Source of the DNA: Comamonas antarctica | Lineage (GTDB): Bacteria; Pseudomonadota; Gammaproteobacteria; Burkholderiales; Burkholderiaceae_C | Direction: 5' to 3' | Assembly: GCF_013363755.1 (NCBI RefSeq) | Contig: NZ_CP054840.1 | Span: forward strand, 1,977,501-2,041,500 | Length of the DNA stretch: 64,000 nt | Shown here: piece by piece, positions 49,580-58,745 of the stretch | Position numbering within the stretch: position 1 is the stretch's first letter | Layout of the letters: each line of letters starts with the position of its first letter | Position numbers and translations under genes: made by a program | Notes under the pieces: model-generated | The model's input: the letters and a program-made list of their open reading frames with translations, nothing else | Told to the model about the DNA's origin: nothing | Databases searched by the model: none

Positions 49580-49771
49580 TCAGTTGCCGGCGTCGGGCGC
49601 AGGCGCGTCGCCCGCGGGCGCAGCGTCGTCGCCCGGAGCGACATACGTCGCGCCCGAGTGCTCCGACACATCGCTCTTGCGTTGTTCCTTGGCGCGCTCC
49701 TTGTCCTGCTTTTTCTGCTTCTTGGCGAGCTCGCGTTGCCGTTTTTCGTATCCGTAGTTGGGTGTTGCCAA
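49580..49771 (-). CDS. Small Lys/Gln-rich conserved hypothetical protein
   Basis: The 63-residue protein begins MATPNYGYEKRQRELAKKQK, has a helical charged first half and an Asp/Ala/Pro-rich end. The start is a TTG at 49771 with GAAAGAGAA upstream, since no ATG gives the frame. Similar small proteins are common in Comamonadaceae, from memory. Function is unknown. It lies between convergent tesA and the DUF2189 gene. Confidence 0.65.
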   Translation of the reverse strand: MATPNYGYEKRQRELAKKQKKQDKERAKEQRKSDVSEHSGATYVAPGDDAAPAGDAPAPDAGN

Positions 49772-49826
49772 TGTTCTCTTTCGTTGATTTGAAGCTCACC
49801 TACTGTACCAGCCATCGCAGCCGGAT

Positions 49827-50624
49827 TCAGTTTGGCGCCGCCGGGGAGTCCGCACACACCGCATGGCGGTAGGCATGCCAGCTGGCACAGCCCAGCATCG
49901 GCCCTGCCAGCAGCAAGCCCGCGCCGCGCATCCACCAGAGGCTGGCGCCCACCATCAGCGCGATCAGCGCCGCCCACAGCAGCATCACGCCGGGATGCGC
50001 CGCGACGACACGCACGCTGGTGATGCACGCCGTGAGCGCATCGGTGTCGCGGTCGAGAATCATCGGCAGCGCGACCACCATGCCGGCAAACGCCCTCCCG
50101 GCGAATACCCCGCCCACGACCAGGTACACGGCCAGGAACTGCCAGTGGTCGGGATGGAACACCGCCTGCAGCACGCCGGCCGTGCTCGGCATGCCGGCAT
50201 TGAAGAACACCGCGAACACCACCATCGAGGCCCGGCCCCAAAGCAGTTCCAGCACGACCAGAACCAGCACCAGCATGCCCATGCTGGGAATGCGCGTATC
50301 CCATGCGGTGATCGACCGCCCCAATTCCGGCCGCTGGCCCGACTCCAGGCGCCGGCTGGCGTCGTACAGCCCCATGGCGAGGAACGGACCGAGCAGCAGG
50401 CAGCCGCTCGCCAGCGACATCACATACTCGGGACGGGACCGCAACACCCAGCCCATGAGCGCCGCCATGGCCCAGAAACAGCCGCCAAAAAACAGGGCAA
50501 TGCCGGGCGCGGCGCGCACATCGCGCCAGCCCAGCGCGAGCCAGTGAAAAGGGTCGTTCCAGCGCAGCGGGCGAAGCGCTGCCCCGGCGCCGGGTGCAGG
50601 AACTGGAACCGGTGAAATCTGCAT
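49827..50624 (-). CDS. DUF2189-family integral membrane protein
   Basis: The 265-residue protein has about six membrane helices and a DUF2189/BPSS1780-like pattern: RWNDPFHWLALGWRDVRAAPGIALFFG near the N-terminus and a final WHAYRHAVCAD segment. The family is widespread in proteobacteria with no established function. It stands alone between the small Lys-rich gene and metC. Confidence 0.78.
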   Translation of the reverse strand: MQISPVPVPAPGAGAALRPLRWNDPFHWLALGWRDVRAAPGIALFFGGCFWAMAALMGWVLRSRPEYVMSLASGCLLLGPFLAMGLYDASRRLESGQRPELGRSITAWDTRIPSMGMLVLVLVVLELLWGRASMVVFAVFFNAGMPSTAGVLQAVFHPDHWQFLAVYLVVGGVFAGRAFAGMVVALPMILDRDTDALTACITSVRVVAAHPGVMLLWAALIALMVGASLWWMRGAGLLLAGPMLGCASWHAYRHAVCADSPAAPN

Positions 50625-50751
50625 GGCGGTAGCCCTCCCGCACGCGCGCCGGACCGGCGGACCAGCGCACGCACTGGCACCACCTTAGCGCCGCAGCCGG
50701 CGCCCGGCATCCAGGGAACCACCAACCTGCGAGGTCGGCGCCCCCCTGCGT

Positions 50752-51987
50752 TCAGCGCGCCGCAAACGCCGCGACCAGCGCCTGTGCCAGATCGGCGCGC
50801 AGGTCCTCGAGCGCTTCAAGGCCAATGTTGAAACGCACGACCGTGCCCGGCTGCAGATGCGCGCGCGAGCAGGCGCGCATGGTCTCGATCTCGTAGGGCA
50901 CGACCAGGCTGGCCGCGCCGCCCCAGCTGTAGCCCAGCTTGAACAGCCGCAGGCTGTCGCAGAACGCATCCACCTGGGCCTGGCTGAAGCGCGGGTCGAT
51001 GACCACGCTGAACAAACCCGCGGCCGCGCCCTGCCCGGCATTCGCGCCGCCGCACAGCTGCTGCCACTGTTCATGGCCTGGCGACCCCGACAACGCCGGA
51101 TGCAGCACCTGGACCACTGCCGCCTGCTGCTGCAGCCAGCACGCGAGTTCGCGCGCCGTGGCGTCGTGGGCGCGGTAGCGCAGCGCGACGCTGGGCAGGG
51201 AGCGCAGCACGGTCTCGGTGTCATTGCCCGATACGCCGATGCCCAGCCGCATGTGGGTGAGCTTAAGGCGCAGGTGCAGCGCCTGGTCGACGGTGATGAC
51301 GCTGCCCATCAGCACATCGCCGCCGCCGCTCGGGTATTTGGTCAGTGCGTGGACCGAGATATCCACCCCGAGCCGGCGGCTGCCGTCGCCGTCGAGATCG
51401 AAGGGCTGGAAGGCCAGGCCCGCGCCCCAGGTGTTGTCCAGCGCCGACACGACGCCGCGCTCGCGGCAAAGGCGCACCATCGCCGGCAGATCGGGAAACT
51501 CCATGCTGACCGAACCCGGCACTTCGAGCCAGACCAGGCGGGTGCGCGGCGTGATGCGCGCGGCCAGGTCCGAAAGGTCCAGGGGATCGTAATAGGCATG
51601 CGTGATGCCCCACTGCGCGAGTTCGGCCTCGGCCAGCGACTTGTTCGGGCCATAGGCATTGTCGGGAATCAGCACTTCGTCGCCGGTCTTGAGCAGCGCC
51701 AGCGCCACGCAGGCGATGGCTGCCAGGCCGCTGGGCGCGAGCAGGCATTGCTTGCCGCCTTCGAGCGTGCACAGCCTTTCCTCGAGCTGGTAGGTGGTGG
51801 GCGTGCCGTGCAGGCCGTAGGTGTAGCTGCTCTTGTCCAGCCAGCGGCGCGCGCGCATCGCCGCCACATTGGGAAACACCACCGTCGATGCCTTGTGCAC
51901 CGCAGGCTGCAGCGCAACAAAGTCCGAGGGTGGCTGGTAGGAGTGGTGGACCAGACGCGTGGTCAGGTCGGAATTGGCTTCATTCAT
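50752..51987 (-). CDS. metC: Cystathionine beta-lyase MetC
   Basis: The 411-residue PLP enzyme of the Cys/Met metabolism family has the cofactor Lys in SVHALTKYPSGGGDVLMG (Lys217), a YGLHGTPTTYQLEERL phosphate-binding segment and LDNTWGAG. The GGAASLVVP C-terminal region and length fit MetC-type beta-lyases, which cleave cystathionine to homocysteine. Cystathionine gamma-synthase is less likely. It is monocistronic with a 111-bp gap upstream. Confidence 0.88.
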   Translation of the reverse strand: MNEANSDLTTRLVHHSYQPPSDFVALQPAVHKASTVVFPNVAAMRARRWLDKSSYTYGLHGTPTTYQLEERLCTLEGGKQCLLAPSGLAAIACVALALLKTGDEVLIPDNAYGPNKSLAEAELAQWGITHAYYDPLDLSDLAARITPRTRLVWLEVPGSVSMEFPDLPAMVRLCRERGVVSALDNTWGAGLAFQPFDLDGDGSRRLGVDISVHALTKYPSGGGDVLMGSVITVDQALHLRLKLTHMRLGIGVSGNDTETVLRSLPSVALRYRAHDATARELACWLQQQAAVVQVLHPALSGSPGHEQWQQLCGGANAGQGAAAGLFSVVIDPRFSQAQVDAFCDSLRLFKLGYSWGGAASLVVPYEIETMRACSRAHLQPGTVVRFNIGLEALEDLRADLAQALVAAFAAR

Positions 51988-52098
51988 GGGCCAATGGTAG
52001 CGCCGTGGGATGGCGCTTCAGCCTGCCCACGGCGCTGGTCTGGCCTATCAGCCCAACTGCATATGGCGCAAGGCGCCGCTGCCAGGCCACCAGCGAGA

Positions 52099-52572
52099 TT
52101 AACGCGCCTGGACGGTCAGCAGATTGTTGACCGAGGCCACTCCCTTCACGCCCTTGGCGATCTCTTCGGCGCGGGCCTTGGCGGTGTCGCTGGGTGCCGT
52201 GCCGTTGAGCGTCACGGTGCCGCCCTTGGTATCGACATTGATCTGCAGCGCGCTCAGTTCGGGGTCCTTGACCAACGCAGCCTTGATCTCGGCGGTGGTG
52301 GTGGCTTCGCCAGCCGCATCCATCACATTGTTGGCCGCATTGCTGGTGGCATCGCCCACGCGTGCCGCACCTTGCTCGATGCGGGCACCGGCATTGCTGG
52401 CCGCCTGTTCGGTGCGCTGCTCGGCGTTGCTTGCCGCCTGTTCGGTGCGCGACACGGCGGAATCAAGGCGCTGGCCCGCGGTCTGTTCGTCGTTGCGGTT
52501 GCACGCCGTGAGGCCGAGTGCCAGGGTGGTCACGGCAAGGATGGAAAGAATGCGTTGTCGTGGCTGGATCAT
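52099..52572 (-). CDS. BON-domain lipoprotein
   Basis: The 157-residue protein has a lipoprotein signal peptide with lipobox LTAC (Cys near residue 24). A helical segment follows with repeats of EQAASNA (about 40-75), then one BON domain (about 85-157) with VKDPELSALQINVDTKGGTVTLNG. BON proteins such as OsmY bind membranes under osmotic stress. The ATG at 52572 gives the signal peptide. It is divergent from the SulP gene with a 137-bp shared gap. Confidence 0.85.
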   Translation of the reverse strand: MIQPRQRILSILAVTTLALGLTACNRNDEQTAGQRLDSAVSRTEQAASNAEQRTEQAASNAGARIEQGAARVGDATSNAANNVMDAAGEATTTAEIKAALVKDPELSALQINVDTKGGTVTLNGTAPSDTAKARAEEIAKGVKGVASVNNLLTVQAR

Positions 52573-52709
52573 TTGATGGCTCCTGTCGCAAGGCATCCCC
52601 TGCGTGTTGTTAATGACGAAAATGTAAATGCGCCATCCCGCCAATGTCGTGGGAAGCTGCCGAACCCGGCGTAGGACAGTCGCCCTAAGCTGCGCCGCGC
52701 TGCAGCACA

Positions 52710-54413
52710 ATGCTGTCCATGCTCAATCTCGCGCGCTGGTTCCCGTTTCTTGCCTGGCCCCGTCCCACCTCTGCCCTGCTGATGGGCGAATTCATGGCCG
52801 GCATGACGGTCGGTCTGATGCTGCTGCCGCAGGGCGTGGCGTACGCGGCGCTGGCCGGCATGCCGCTGGTGACCGGCATCTACGCGTCGCTGATTCCAGC
52901 GCTCGTGGCCGTGCTGTGGAGCGCCTCTCCGCGATTGGGCGTCGGACCAACCGCTCTGACCAGCCTGCTGATCGGCGCCTCGCTGATGGGCCTGGCCGAG
53001 CCTGGCAGCGCCCATTGGGTCAGCCTGGCGGTATGGATCGCCTTGCTGTCGGGCCTGCTGCAGTGCGCGCTGGGCGCGCTGCGCGCGGGCTGGCTGCTCA
53101 ATCTGGTGACCTCGCCCGTGCTCAACGGCTTCACCCAGGCCGCGGGACTGTTGATCCTGGCCTCGCAGCTTCCGGCCCTGATGGGGCTGCGCACCACCTG
53201 GAATGCGTTTCTGTCGGACCCTTCCCTGCACCATTTCGACCTGCGCGCCGCAGCCATCGGACTGGGCAGCGTGGTCCTGCTGCTGGCGCTCAAGCGCTGG
53301 CGCGCGGGCTTCCCTGCGGCCATGCTGGTGGCCGCAATGGCCGGCGTGCTGAGCTGGGCCATCGGGTTTGCCGACAGCGGCGGCGACGTGGTCGGCACGC
53401 TGCCTGCGGGGCTGCCCAGCCTGCATTGGCCGCAATGGCTCGAAGCCAGCGAGTTTGCGGCGCTGATCATGCCGGTGCTGGTGATCTCGCTGGTGAGCTT
53501 CCTGGAGACCGCGTCCAGCGCCCAGGCCGAGCATCAGCGGGCCGGCACGCGCTGGAACGAGAACCAGGACCTGCTGGCCCAGGGCATGGCCAAGATCAGC
53601 GCCGGACTCTGCGGCAGCTTTGCCACCAGCGCCTCGTTCTCGCGCTCGGCAGTGAACCTGATGGCCGGCGCGCGCACCGGCTGGGCCACGGTGTTCGCCA
53701 TCGGCTTCGTGTTTGTCGTGCTGCTGTGGCTTACACCCGCGCTCTACCACGTCCCCCAGGCCGCGCTCGCCGCGATCGTGGTCACGGCGGTACTCAATCT
53801 GATCCGGCCGCAGACCATGTTCCGGCTATGGCACATCTCGCGCACCGAAGCCTGCATCGGCCTGGCCACCTGCGCCTTGACGCTGGCGACCGCGCCGCGG
53901 CTGTACTGGGGCGTGCTGGCCGGAATCGTGATGGGCTTGTGCCATTTCCTGTACCAGCGCCTGCATCCGCGCATCATCGAGGCCGGGCTGCATGCCGACG
54001 GCAGCCTGCGCGACCGCCACCTGTGGCACTTGCCGGCGCTGGCGCCCGGCGTGCTCGCACTGCGCATGGATGCGGAGCTCGACTTCGCCTCGGCGCGCGC
54101 GCTGGAGCAGCGCATCGTGGACCAGCTGGGCGCGCATCCGGAAATTCGCCATCTGTGCCTGCTGGCGCAGGCGATCAACCGCATCGACATCACGGGTGTG
54201 GAAACCTTTGCGCGCGTGCGTGGGCTGCTGCGCCAGCGCGGCGGCACACTCCACGTCAGCGGCCTCAAGCTGCCGGTGGAAAACTGCCTGCGCCGTGCGG
54301 CTGCGCTGGTGCCCGGGCCCGACCTGGCGCTGTACCGCACCGATGCCGAGGCCATCGGCGCGCTGCAGCAGCTACCCAGCCGGTGCGAGGCTGGTACACT
54401 CTCGCAACACTGA
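52710..54413 (+). CDS. SulP family anion transporter with STAS domain
   Basis: The 567-residue membrane protein has the SLC26/SulP core, with VGLMLLPQGVAYAALAGMP near helix 1-2, ATSASFSRSAVNLMAGART, and a C-terminal STAS domain (about 445-545, with a CLLAQAINRIDITGVETF core). It transports sulfate, bicarbonate or a dicarboxylate, and the substrate cannot be assigned. It is divergent from the BON lipoprotein and followed 10 bp later by a diguanylate cyclase gene. Confidence 0.92.
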   Translation: MLSMLNLARWFPFLAWPRPTSALLMGEFMAGMTVGLMLLPQGVAYAALAGMPLVTGIYASLIPALVAVLWSASPRLGVGPTALTSLLIGASLMGLAEPGSAHWVSLAVWIALLSGLLQCALGALRAGWLLNLVTSPVLNGFTQAAGLLILASQLPALMGLRTTWNAFLSDPSLHHFDLRAAAIGLGSVVLLLALKRWRAGFPAAMLVAAMAGVLSWAIGFADSGGDVVGTLPAGLPSLHWPQWLEASEFAALIMPVLVISLVSFLETASSAQAEHQRAGTRWNENQDLLAQGMAKISAGLCGSFATSASFSRSAVNLMAGARTGWATVFAIGFVFVVLLWLTPALYHVPQAALAAIVVTAVLNLIRPQTMFRLWHISRTEACIGLATCALTLATAPRLYWGVLAGIVMGLCHFLYQRLHPRIIEAGLHADGSLRDRHLWHLPALAPGVLALRMDAELDFASARALEQRIVDQLGAHPEIRHLCLLAQAINRIDITGVETFARVRGLLRQRGGTLHVSGLKLPVENCLRRAAALVPGPDLALYRTDAEAIGALQQLPSRCEAGTLSQH

Positions 54414-54423
54414 TTTGCAATTT

Positions 54424-55215
54424 GTGACTGGTTCCGCGGCCCACCAATCTGTCTTCTTGCGCGACCTGCGCTTGTCAACGGCACATAGCCTGGTAACCCA
54501 GGCTGGTGCGCCGGGCTTCGCGCTGCCCAATGAAACCCCGACCCGCTACCTCCAGGCGGTCATCGACGGCCTGTGCGAACTGTCGCTGCGAGACCCGCTG
54601 ACGGGCCTGGCCAACCGCCGCCATTTCCGCACCGTGCTCGAGCGCGAGATCGACCGCATGGCGCGTTCGGGCGAGGCCGCCCTGCTGCTGATGCTCGACA
54701 TCGACCACTTCAAGAAGATCAACGACACGCACGGTCATATTGCCGGCGACATCGTGCTGCAGTCGGTGGCGCGCACGCTGGTGGGCTGCGTGCGCCCCAT
54801 GGACACGCTGGCGCGCTACGGCGGCGAGGAATTCGCCATCGTGCTGCCCTCGTGCCAGGCGGCCTACGGCACCTCGATTGCCGAGCGCATCCGGGAGGCC
54901 GTCGAATCCACGCTGATCCGCGTATCGCCGGCCCTGGACCTGAACGTCTCCGTCAGCATTGGCGGTGCCTATGCCCTGCAATGGATACGCAGCACCACGC
55001 AGCTGTGGATCGAACGCGCGGACAACCAGCTCTATCAGGCAAAATCCGCTGGCCGAAACCGTATCTGCATCGAAGAGCAACCCGACAGCACCGTGAGTGC
55101 AGAAGAAAAAAGCATGTTGTTTGGCCCCATGTCCCTGTTCCTCCATCCGACGCAGGCCGATCCTGTGGCGGCGGCTGCGGCCGATCCCATGGACCCGGCG
55201 GACGGCGGCCGTTGA
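54424..55215 (+). CDS. Diguanylate cyclase (GGDEF domain)
   Basis: The 263-residue soluble protein has a short N-terminal segment and a GGDEF domain with DPLTGLANRR, DIDHFKKINDTHGH and the active site GGEEF. An RPMD inhibitory site sits five residues before GGEEF, so product inhibition is expected. The frame has no suitable ATG, and a GTG at 54424 (or TTG at 54415) gives a domain-length protein. It lies between SulP and a MinD-like gene and probably shares their transcript. Confidence 0.82.
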   Translation: MTGSAAHQSVFLRDLRLSTAHSLVTQAGAPGFALPNETPTRYLQAVIDGLCELSLRDPLTGLANRRHFRTVLEREIDRMARSGEAALLLMLDIDHFKKINDTHGHIAGDIVLQSVARTLVGCVRPMDTLARYGGEEFAIVLPSCQAAYGTSIAERIREAVESTLIRVSPALDLNVSVSIGGAYALQWIRSTTQLWIERADNQLYQAKSAGRNRICIEEQPDSTVSAEEKSMLFGPMSLFLHPTQADPVAAAAADPMDPADGGR

Positions 55216-55225
55216 AGGCAGAGCA

Positions 55226-56074
55226 ATGACCGACGCTGTGCTGCCATCCCACCCAGCCATTCCCACCACCACGCCGATGGGCGAGGCGGTGCGCACGCGC
55301 CCGCAGCCGCGCGCCAAGATCATTGCGATCACCAGCGGCAAGGGCGGCGTGGGCAAGACCTTCGTATCCGCCAATCTCGCCGCCGCATTGACGCGCCACG
55401 GTCTCAAGGTGCTGGTGCTCGACGCCGACCTGGGCCTGGCCAACCTCGACGTGGTGCTGAACCTGTTTCCCAAGATCACGCTGCACGACGTTTTCACCGG
55501 CAAGGCCGCGCTCGAAGACGCGGTGCTGGCCGGCCCCGGCGGTTTCTCGGTGCTGCTGGCCGGCTCGGGCATGGTCGAGTACTCGCATCTCACGCCCGAG
55601 ATCCGCGCCAAGTTCCTGCAGGTGGTCGAGGCCATGGCACCGCGTTTCGACGTGATTCTGCTCGACACCGGCGCCGGCATTTCCGATGTGGTGCTGTTTT
55701 CGGTGTCCATGGCCGATGAGGTCATGATCGTCGCCACGCCCGAACCCACCTCGCTGACCGATGCCTATGCCGCGATCAAGGTGCTGGCCACGCAGCAAAA
55801 GCGCCAGCACATGCGGCTGATCATCAACCAGGCCGTGCGCCCCGGCGACGGCCGCGCCATCACCGGCCAGCTGCAGCAGGTGCTCAACCGCTTCGTCACC
55901 ACCGAGGACGGCCAGCCGGTGCGCCTGCTGCACATGGGCGACATTCCGGCCGACCCCGCGGTGCGCGATTCGGTCATGCGCCGGCAGTTGCTTTTGCAAG
56001 CCACGCCGGGCTGCGCCGCCGCGCTTTCCGTGGCCCAGCTGGCCAACAAGATCAAATCGATGCTGACGACCTGA
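55226..56074 (+). CDS. MinD/ParA-family ATPase (FlhG-like)
   Basis: The 282-residue protein has the deviant Walker A GKGGVGKTFVSANLA (near residues 38-52), DADLGLANLDVVL and LLDTGAGISDVV. This is MinD/FlhG-type rather than plasmid ParA. It has no clear C-terminal amphipathic helix of MinD. FlhG proteins set flagellar number, but no flagellar gene is in the window. It follows the diguanylate cyclase by 10 bp, which suggests a joint polarity or motility role. Confidence 0.85.
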   Translation: MTDAVLPSHPAIPTTTPMGEAVRTRPQPRAKIIAITSGKGGVGKTFVSANLAAALTRHGLKVLVLDADLGLANLDVVLNLFPKITLHDVFTGKAALEDAVLAGPGGFSVLLAGSGMVEYSHLTPEIRAKFLQVVEAMAPRFDVILLDTGAGISDVVLFSVSMADEVMIVATPEPTSLTDAYAAIKVLATQQKRQHMRLIINQAVRPGDGRAITGQLQQVLNRFVTTEDGQPVRLLHMGDIPADPAVRDSVMRRQLLLQATPGCAAALSVAQLANKIKSMLTT

Positions 56075-56116
56075 GCACCGGCCGCGCGCTGCGCCGCCCG
56101 TCCAGACATTCCTACC

Positions 56117-56878
56117 GTGACCGACATTCTCAATATCTCCTGCTACAAGTTCGTGGCACTTCCCGACGCCCACGCGCTGCGCGACACGCTGGCCGAGCGC
56201 GCGCTGGCCGCCGAACTCAAGGGCACCATCCTGCTGGCCGAGGAAGGCATCAATTTCTTCCTCGCCGGCCCGGCCGAACGCGTGCATGGCTTTGTCGATG
56301 CGCTGCGCGCCGACCCGCGCTTCGCCGACCTCGCGCCCAAGGAGAGCTGGTCGCAGGACGTGCCGTTTCGCAAGATGCTGGTCAAGGTCAAGCGCGAGAT
56401 CATCCGCATGGACCATCCCGCGATCAAGCCGGCGCTGGGCCGCGCTCCATCGGTGAGTCCGGCGCGCCTGCGCCAGTGGCTGGAGCAAGGCCATGACGAT
56501 GACGGCCGGCCCGTGGTCACGCTGGATACGCGCAACGACTTCGAAGTCGACGCGGGCGCGTTCGAGTCGGCCATCGACTGGCGCATCGCCAAGTTCACCG
56601 AGTTCCCCGGCGCGCTGGCTGCACACCGCGCCGAACTCCAGGACAAGACCGTGGTCAGCTACTGCACCGGCGGCATCCGCTGCGAGAAGGCCGCGATCCT
56701 GATGCGCGAGCAGGGCCTGGAGCATGTCTACCAGCTCGAGGGCGGCATCCTCAAGTACTTCGAGGAAACCGACGGCGCGCATTACCGCGGTGGCTGTTTC
56801 GTGTTCGACGGGCGCCGCGTGCTCGATGCCGGGCTGGACACCGTGCCCACAGAGCAATTGCCGCCTTCGGCAGGCTGA
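56117..56878 (+). CDS. trhO: tRNA uridine(34) hydroxylase TrhO (rhodanese family)
   Basis: The 253-residue protein (former YceA family) forms 5-hydroxyuridine at position 34 of some tRNAs using oxygen. N-terminal [16 protein letters not shown], and the rhodanese Cys in [12 protein letters not shown] (Cys183) are characteristic. The start is a GTG at 56117. Its 3' end lies 10 bp before a MITE-like element, and the last codons resemble the short interspersed repeat of this genome. Confidence 0.94.
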   Translation: MTDILNISCYKFVALPDAHALRDTLAERALAAELKGTILLAEEGINFFLAGPAERVHGFVDALRADPRFADLAPKESWSQDVPFRKMLVKVKREIIRMDHPAIKPALGRAPSVSPARLRQWLEQGHDDDGRPVVTLDTRNDFEVDAGAFESAIDWRIAKFTEFPGALAAHRAELQDKTVVSYCTGGIRCEKAAILMREQGLEHVYQLEGGILKYFEETDGAHYRGGCFVFDGRRVLDAGLDTVPTEQLPPSAG

Positions 56879-56888
56879 GGACCGGACC

Positions 56889-57054
56889 TAGGGATCGTCT
56901 GCATAAACCTCGCGAGACGGTGGCAGCGCGGATCGGCATGGGCCGCAAGGCGCCTTTTTGCAGCCAATAGCCAAGCTTTGGCAAGAAAAGCAACGCCGCG
57001 GACCGCCCGAGCCGCGCTGCCAACGGCCGCAGGGATTTGTGCCGAGGGTCCCTA
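56889..57054. mobile_element. 166-bp MITE-like element with 43-bp imperfect terminal inverted repeats
   Basis: The left end (TAGGGATCGTCTGCATAAAC...) and right end, read in reverse complement (TAGGGACCCTCGGCACAAAT...), match at about 29 of 43 positions. The last GGCAGCGCGG is identical. Both outer ends carry CTAG, a possible target duplication. It has no coding capacity. The right end supplies the TAG stop codon of doxX. A transposase source is not visible. Confidence 0.6.
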
Positions 57055-57477
57055 GCGCACGGCGGGAACCAGCGGCCGGCGCGCGTCCAGGCTGTATCCG
57101 CCGGGGCCGAAGGCCGCAAACGCCAGCAGGCCCCCGGCGGCCGCCAGGTTCTTGTAGAACAGCATCTGCTGCATGGTGGCCTGGTCGGCCGGCAGACCCC
57201 AGAACTTGTGGAAGAAAAAGCTTGCCACCAGGGTGAACAGCGCCAGCGCAAAGGCCGCCCAACGCGTCTGCCAGCCCAGCAGCAGCGCCAGGCCGCCGAA
57301 GAGTTCCACCAGCAATGCAATGGCCACGGCAATCTGCGGCAGGGGCATGCCGGCGGACGCCGCATAGCCCACGGTGCCGGCAAAGCCGGTGAGCTTGCCC
57401 ACACCCGCGGGAATGAACAGCAGCGCCAGCAGGATACGGCCCAGCAGAGCCAGCAGATTTTGCGTAGAAGCACCCAT
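57052..57477 (-). CDS. DoxX-family membrane protein
   Basis: The 141-residue protein has four membrane helices and the DoxX pattern LGRILLALLFIPAGVGKLTGF, a LVELFGGLALLLGW segment and HKFWGLPADQATMQQMLFYKNLAAAGGLL. DoxX proteins are linked to redox and electrophile responses. The divergent LysR gene mirrors the E. coli yqjF-yhaJ relationship, where YhaJ activates a DoxX gene. The stop codon comes from the terminal repeat of the adjacent element, so the final residues may be non-native. Confidence 0.85.
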   Translation of the reverse strand: MGASTQNLLALLGRILLALLFIPAGVGKLTGFAGTVGYAASAGMPLPQIAVAIALLVELFGGLALLLGWQTRWAAFALALFTLVASFFFHKFWGLPADQATMQQMLFYKNLAAAGGLLAFAAFGPGGYSLDARRPLVPAVR

Positions 57478-57683
57478 GGAGATCCCTCTCTTTGCCGGTC
57501 TGCGGTGCGTGGAGGATTCCGCTGCAAGCCGCGGGCCGGTACCTGCGTGGTGCAGGACCGATGGCGCCCATTGTGGCCATGCAGCACCTGCGTCGCTGTC
57601 AGCTTTATTCCTCTCATGGCAGGCCTGGCGCAGTTCGGGTTCGGGCTGCATTTGCAGCCGCCGGCGCAGATTTGCTGGCATCA

Positions 57684-57698
57684 TTCAAATCCTTTGAA
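57684..57698. promoter_or_regulatory. Palindrome between doxX and its divergent LysR gene (candidate operator)
   Basis: TTCAAA-TCC-TTTGAA is a perfect inverted repeat including a T-N11-A pattern, 12 bases before the LysR ATG. It is a plausible autoregulatory site. Confidence 0.45.
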
Positions 57699-57710
57699 CC
57701 GAGCCCTTCG

Positions 57711-58649
57711 ATGTCCAGCCCCCGTGATGCACTGACCCCCGACAGCCTTGCCATGCTCCAGGTGATCGCCGACACCGGCAGCTTTGCCGCGGCCGCGCGC
57801 GCGCTGGGCCTGGTGCCCAGTGCGCTCACCTACCGCGTGCGGCATATCGAGGAAGCGCTCGACGTACTGCTGTTCGACCGGCGTTCGCGCCAGGCCCAGC
57901 CCACCGAGGCCGGGCTCGAGCTGCTGCGCGAAGGCGCGCGGCTGCTGCTGGACATCGAAACCGTGGCCCACCGCGTGCGCCGGGTCGCCACCGGCTGGGA
58001 GCCGCAACTGACCATCGTGGCCGACGAGGCGCTGGCACGCGGCCCGCTGTTCGACCTGGTCGAGGCCTTCTACGCGCTGGAGCCGCCCACGCGGCTGAAA
58101 CTGCGCGACGGCATCCTGAGCGGCACGCTCGAGCCGCTGAGCACCGGCCGTGCCGACCTGGCCATCGGCGTGGCCGTCAACGCCAGCAACGTCGCAGGAA
58201 TCCAGTTGCAGGAACTCGGCGAGATCTCGTTTTGCCTGGCGGTGGCGCCGCACCACCCGCTGGCCCAGGTGCCCCAGCCCATCGGCGACGACACGCTGCT
58301 CCAGCACCGCGTGGTGGCCGTGGCCGATTCGGCCCTGCGCGATACCACCAGCATCGGGCTGCTCGGCGGACAGCCGGTGCTCACCGTGGACAGCATGGCC
58401 GCCAAGGTCGAGGCCCTGGTGCGCGGCCTGGGGTATGGGTTCCTGCCGCACGGCATGGTGCGCGCGCATGCCGACGCGGGACGGCTGCTGGTGCGCTCCG
58501 TCGTGCGCCCGGCGCGCACGCTGCGCGCCCACTATGCCTGGACCACCTCGGGCCATGCGAGCCCCGGCCGCGCGCTGCAGTGGTGGCTGGAAAAACTGGC
58601 CCATCCCACGACCCGCGCGGCATTGCTGGAAAACCATCAGGACCTTTGA
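57711..58649 (+). CDS. LysR-family regulator, divergent from doxX (YhaJ-like)
   Basis: The 312-residue protein has an N-terminal HTH ([33 protein letters not shown]) and an effector domain of the AaeR/YhaJ type, with ADLAIGVAVNAS and AVAPHHPLAQ. The ATG at 57711 gives the standard start. The intergenic region holds TTCAAATCCTTTGAA and a second palindrome, GCTGCATTTGCAGC at 57646-57659. It likely controls doxX in response to an aromatic or quinone-like signal, by analogy. Confidence 0.85.
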   Translation: MSSPRDALTPDSLAMLQVIADTGSFAAAARALGLVPSALTYRVRHIEEALDVLLFDRRSRQAQPTEAGLELLREGARLLLDIETVAHRVRRVATGWEPQLTIVADEALARGPLFDLVEAFYALEPPTRLKLRDGILSGTLEPLSTGRADLAIGVAVNASNVAGIQLQELGEISFCLAVAPHHPLAQVPQPIGDDTLLQHRVVAVADSALRDTTSIGLLGGQPVLTVDSMAAKVEALVRGLGYGFLPHGMVRAHADAGRLLVRSVVRPARTLRAHYAWTTSGHASPGRALQWWLEKLAHPTTRAALLENHQDL

Positions 58650-58745
58650 GTGCCGCGCACGCGTGCGAAGGGTGTAGAGTCAATCCACGGTTGAGGCTGC
58701 ACGCGACCGCTGAATTTGCCATCTCCAGTATCCGAAAGGCCTGTC

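Noticed and set aside
56860..56885. Interspersed repeat copy at the 3' end of trhO
   Set aside because: The CCTTCGGCAGGCTGAGGACC match is partial and inside coding sequence, so it is too weak to call.
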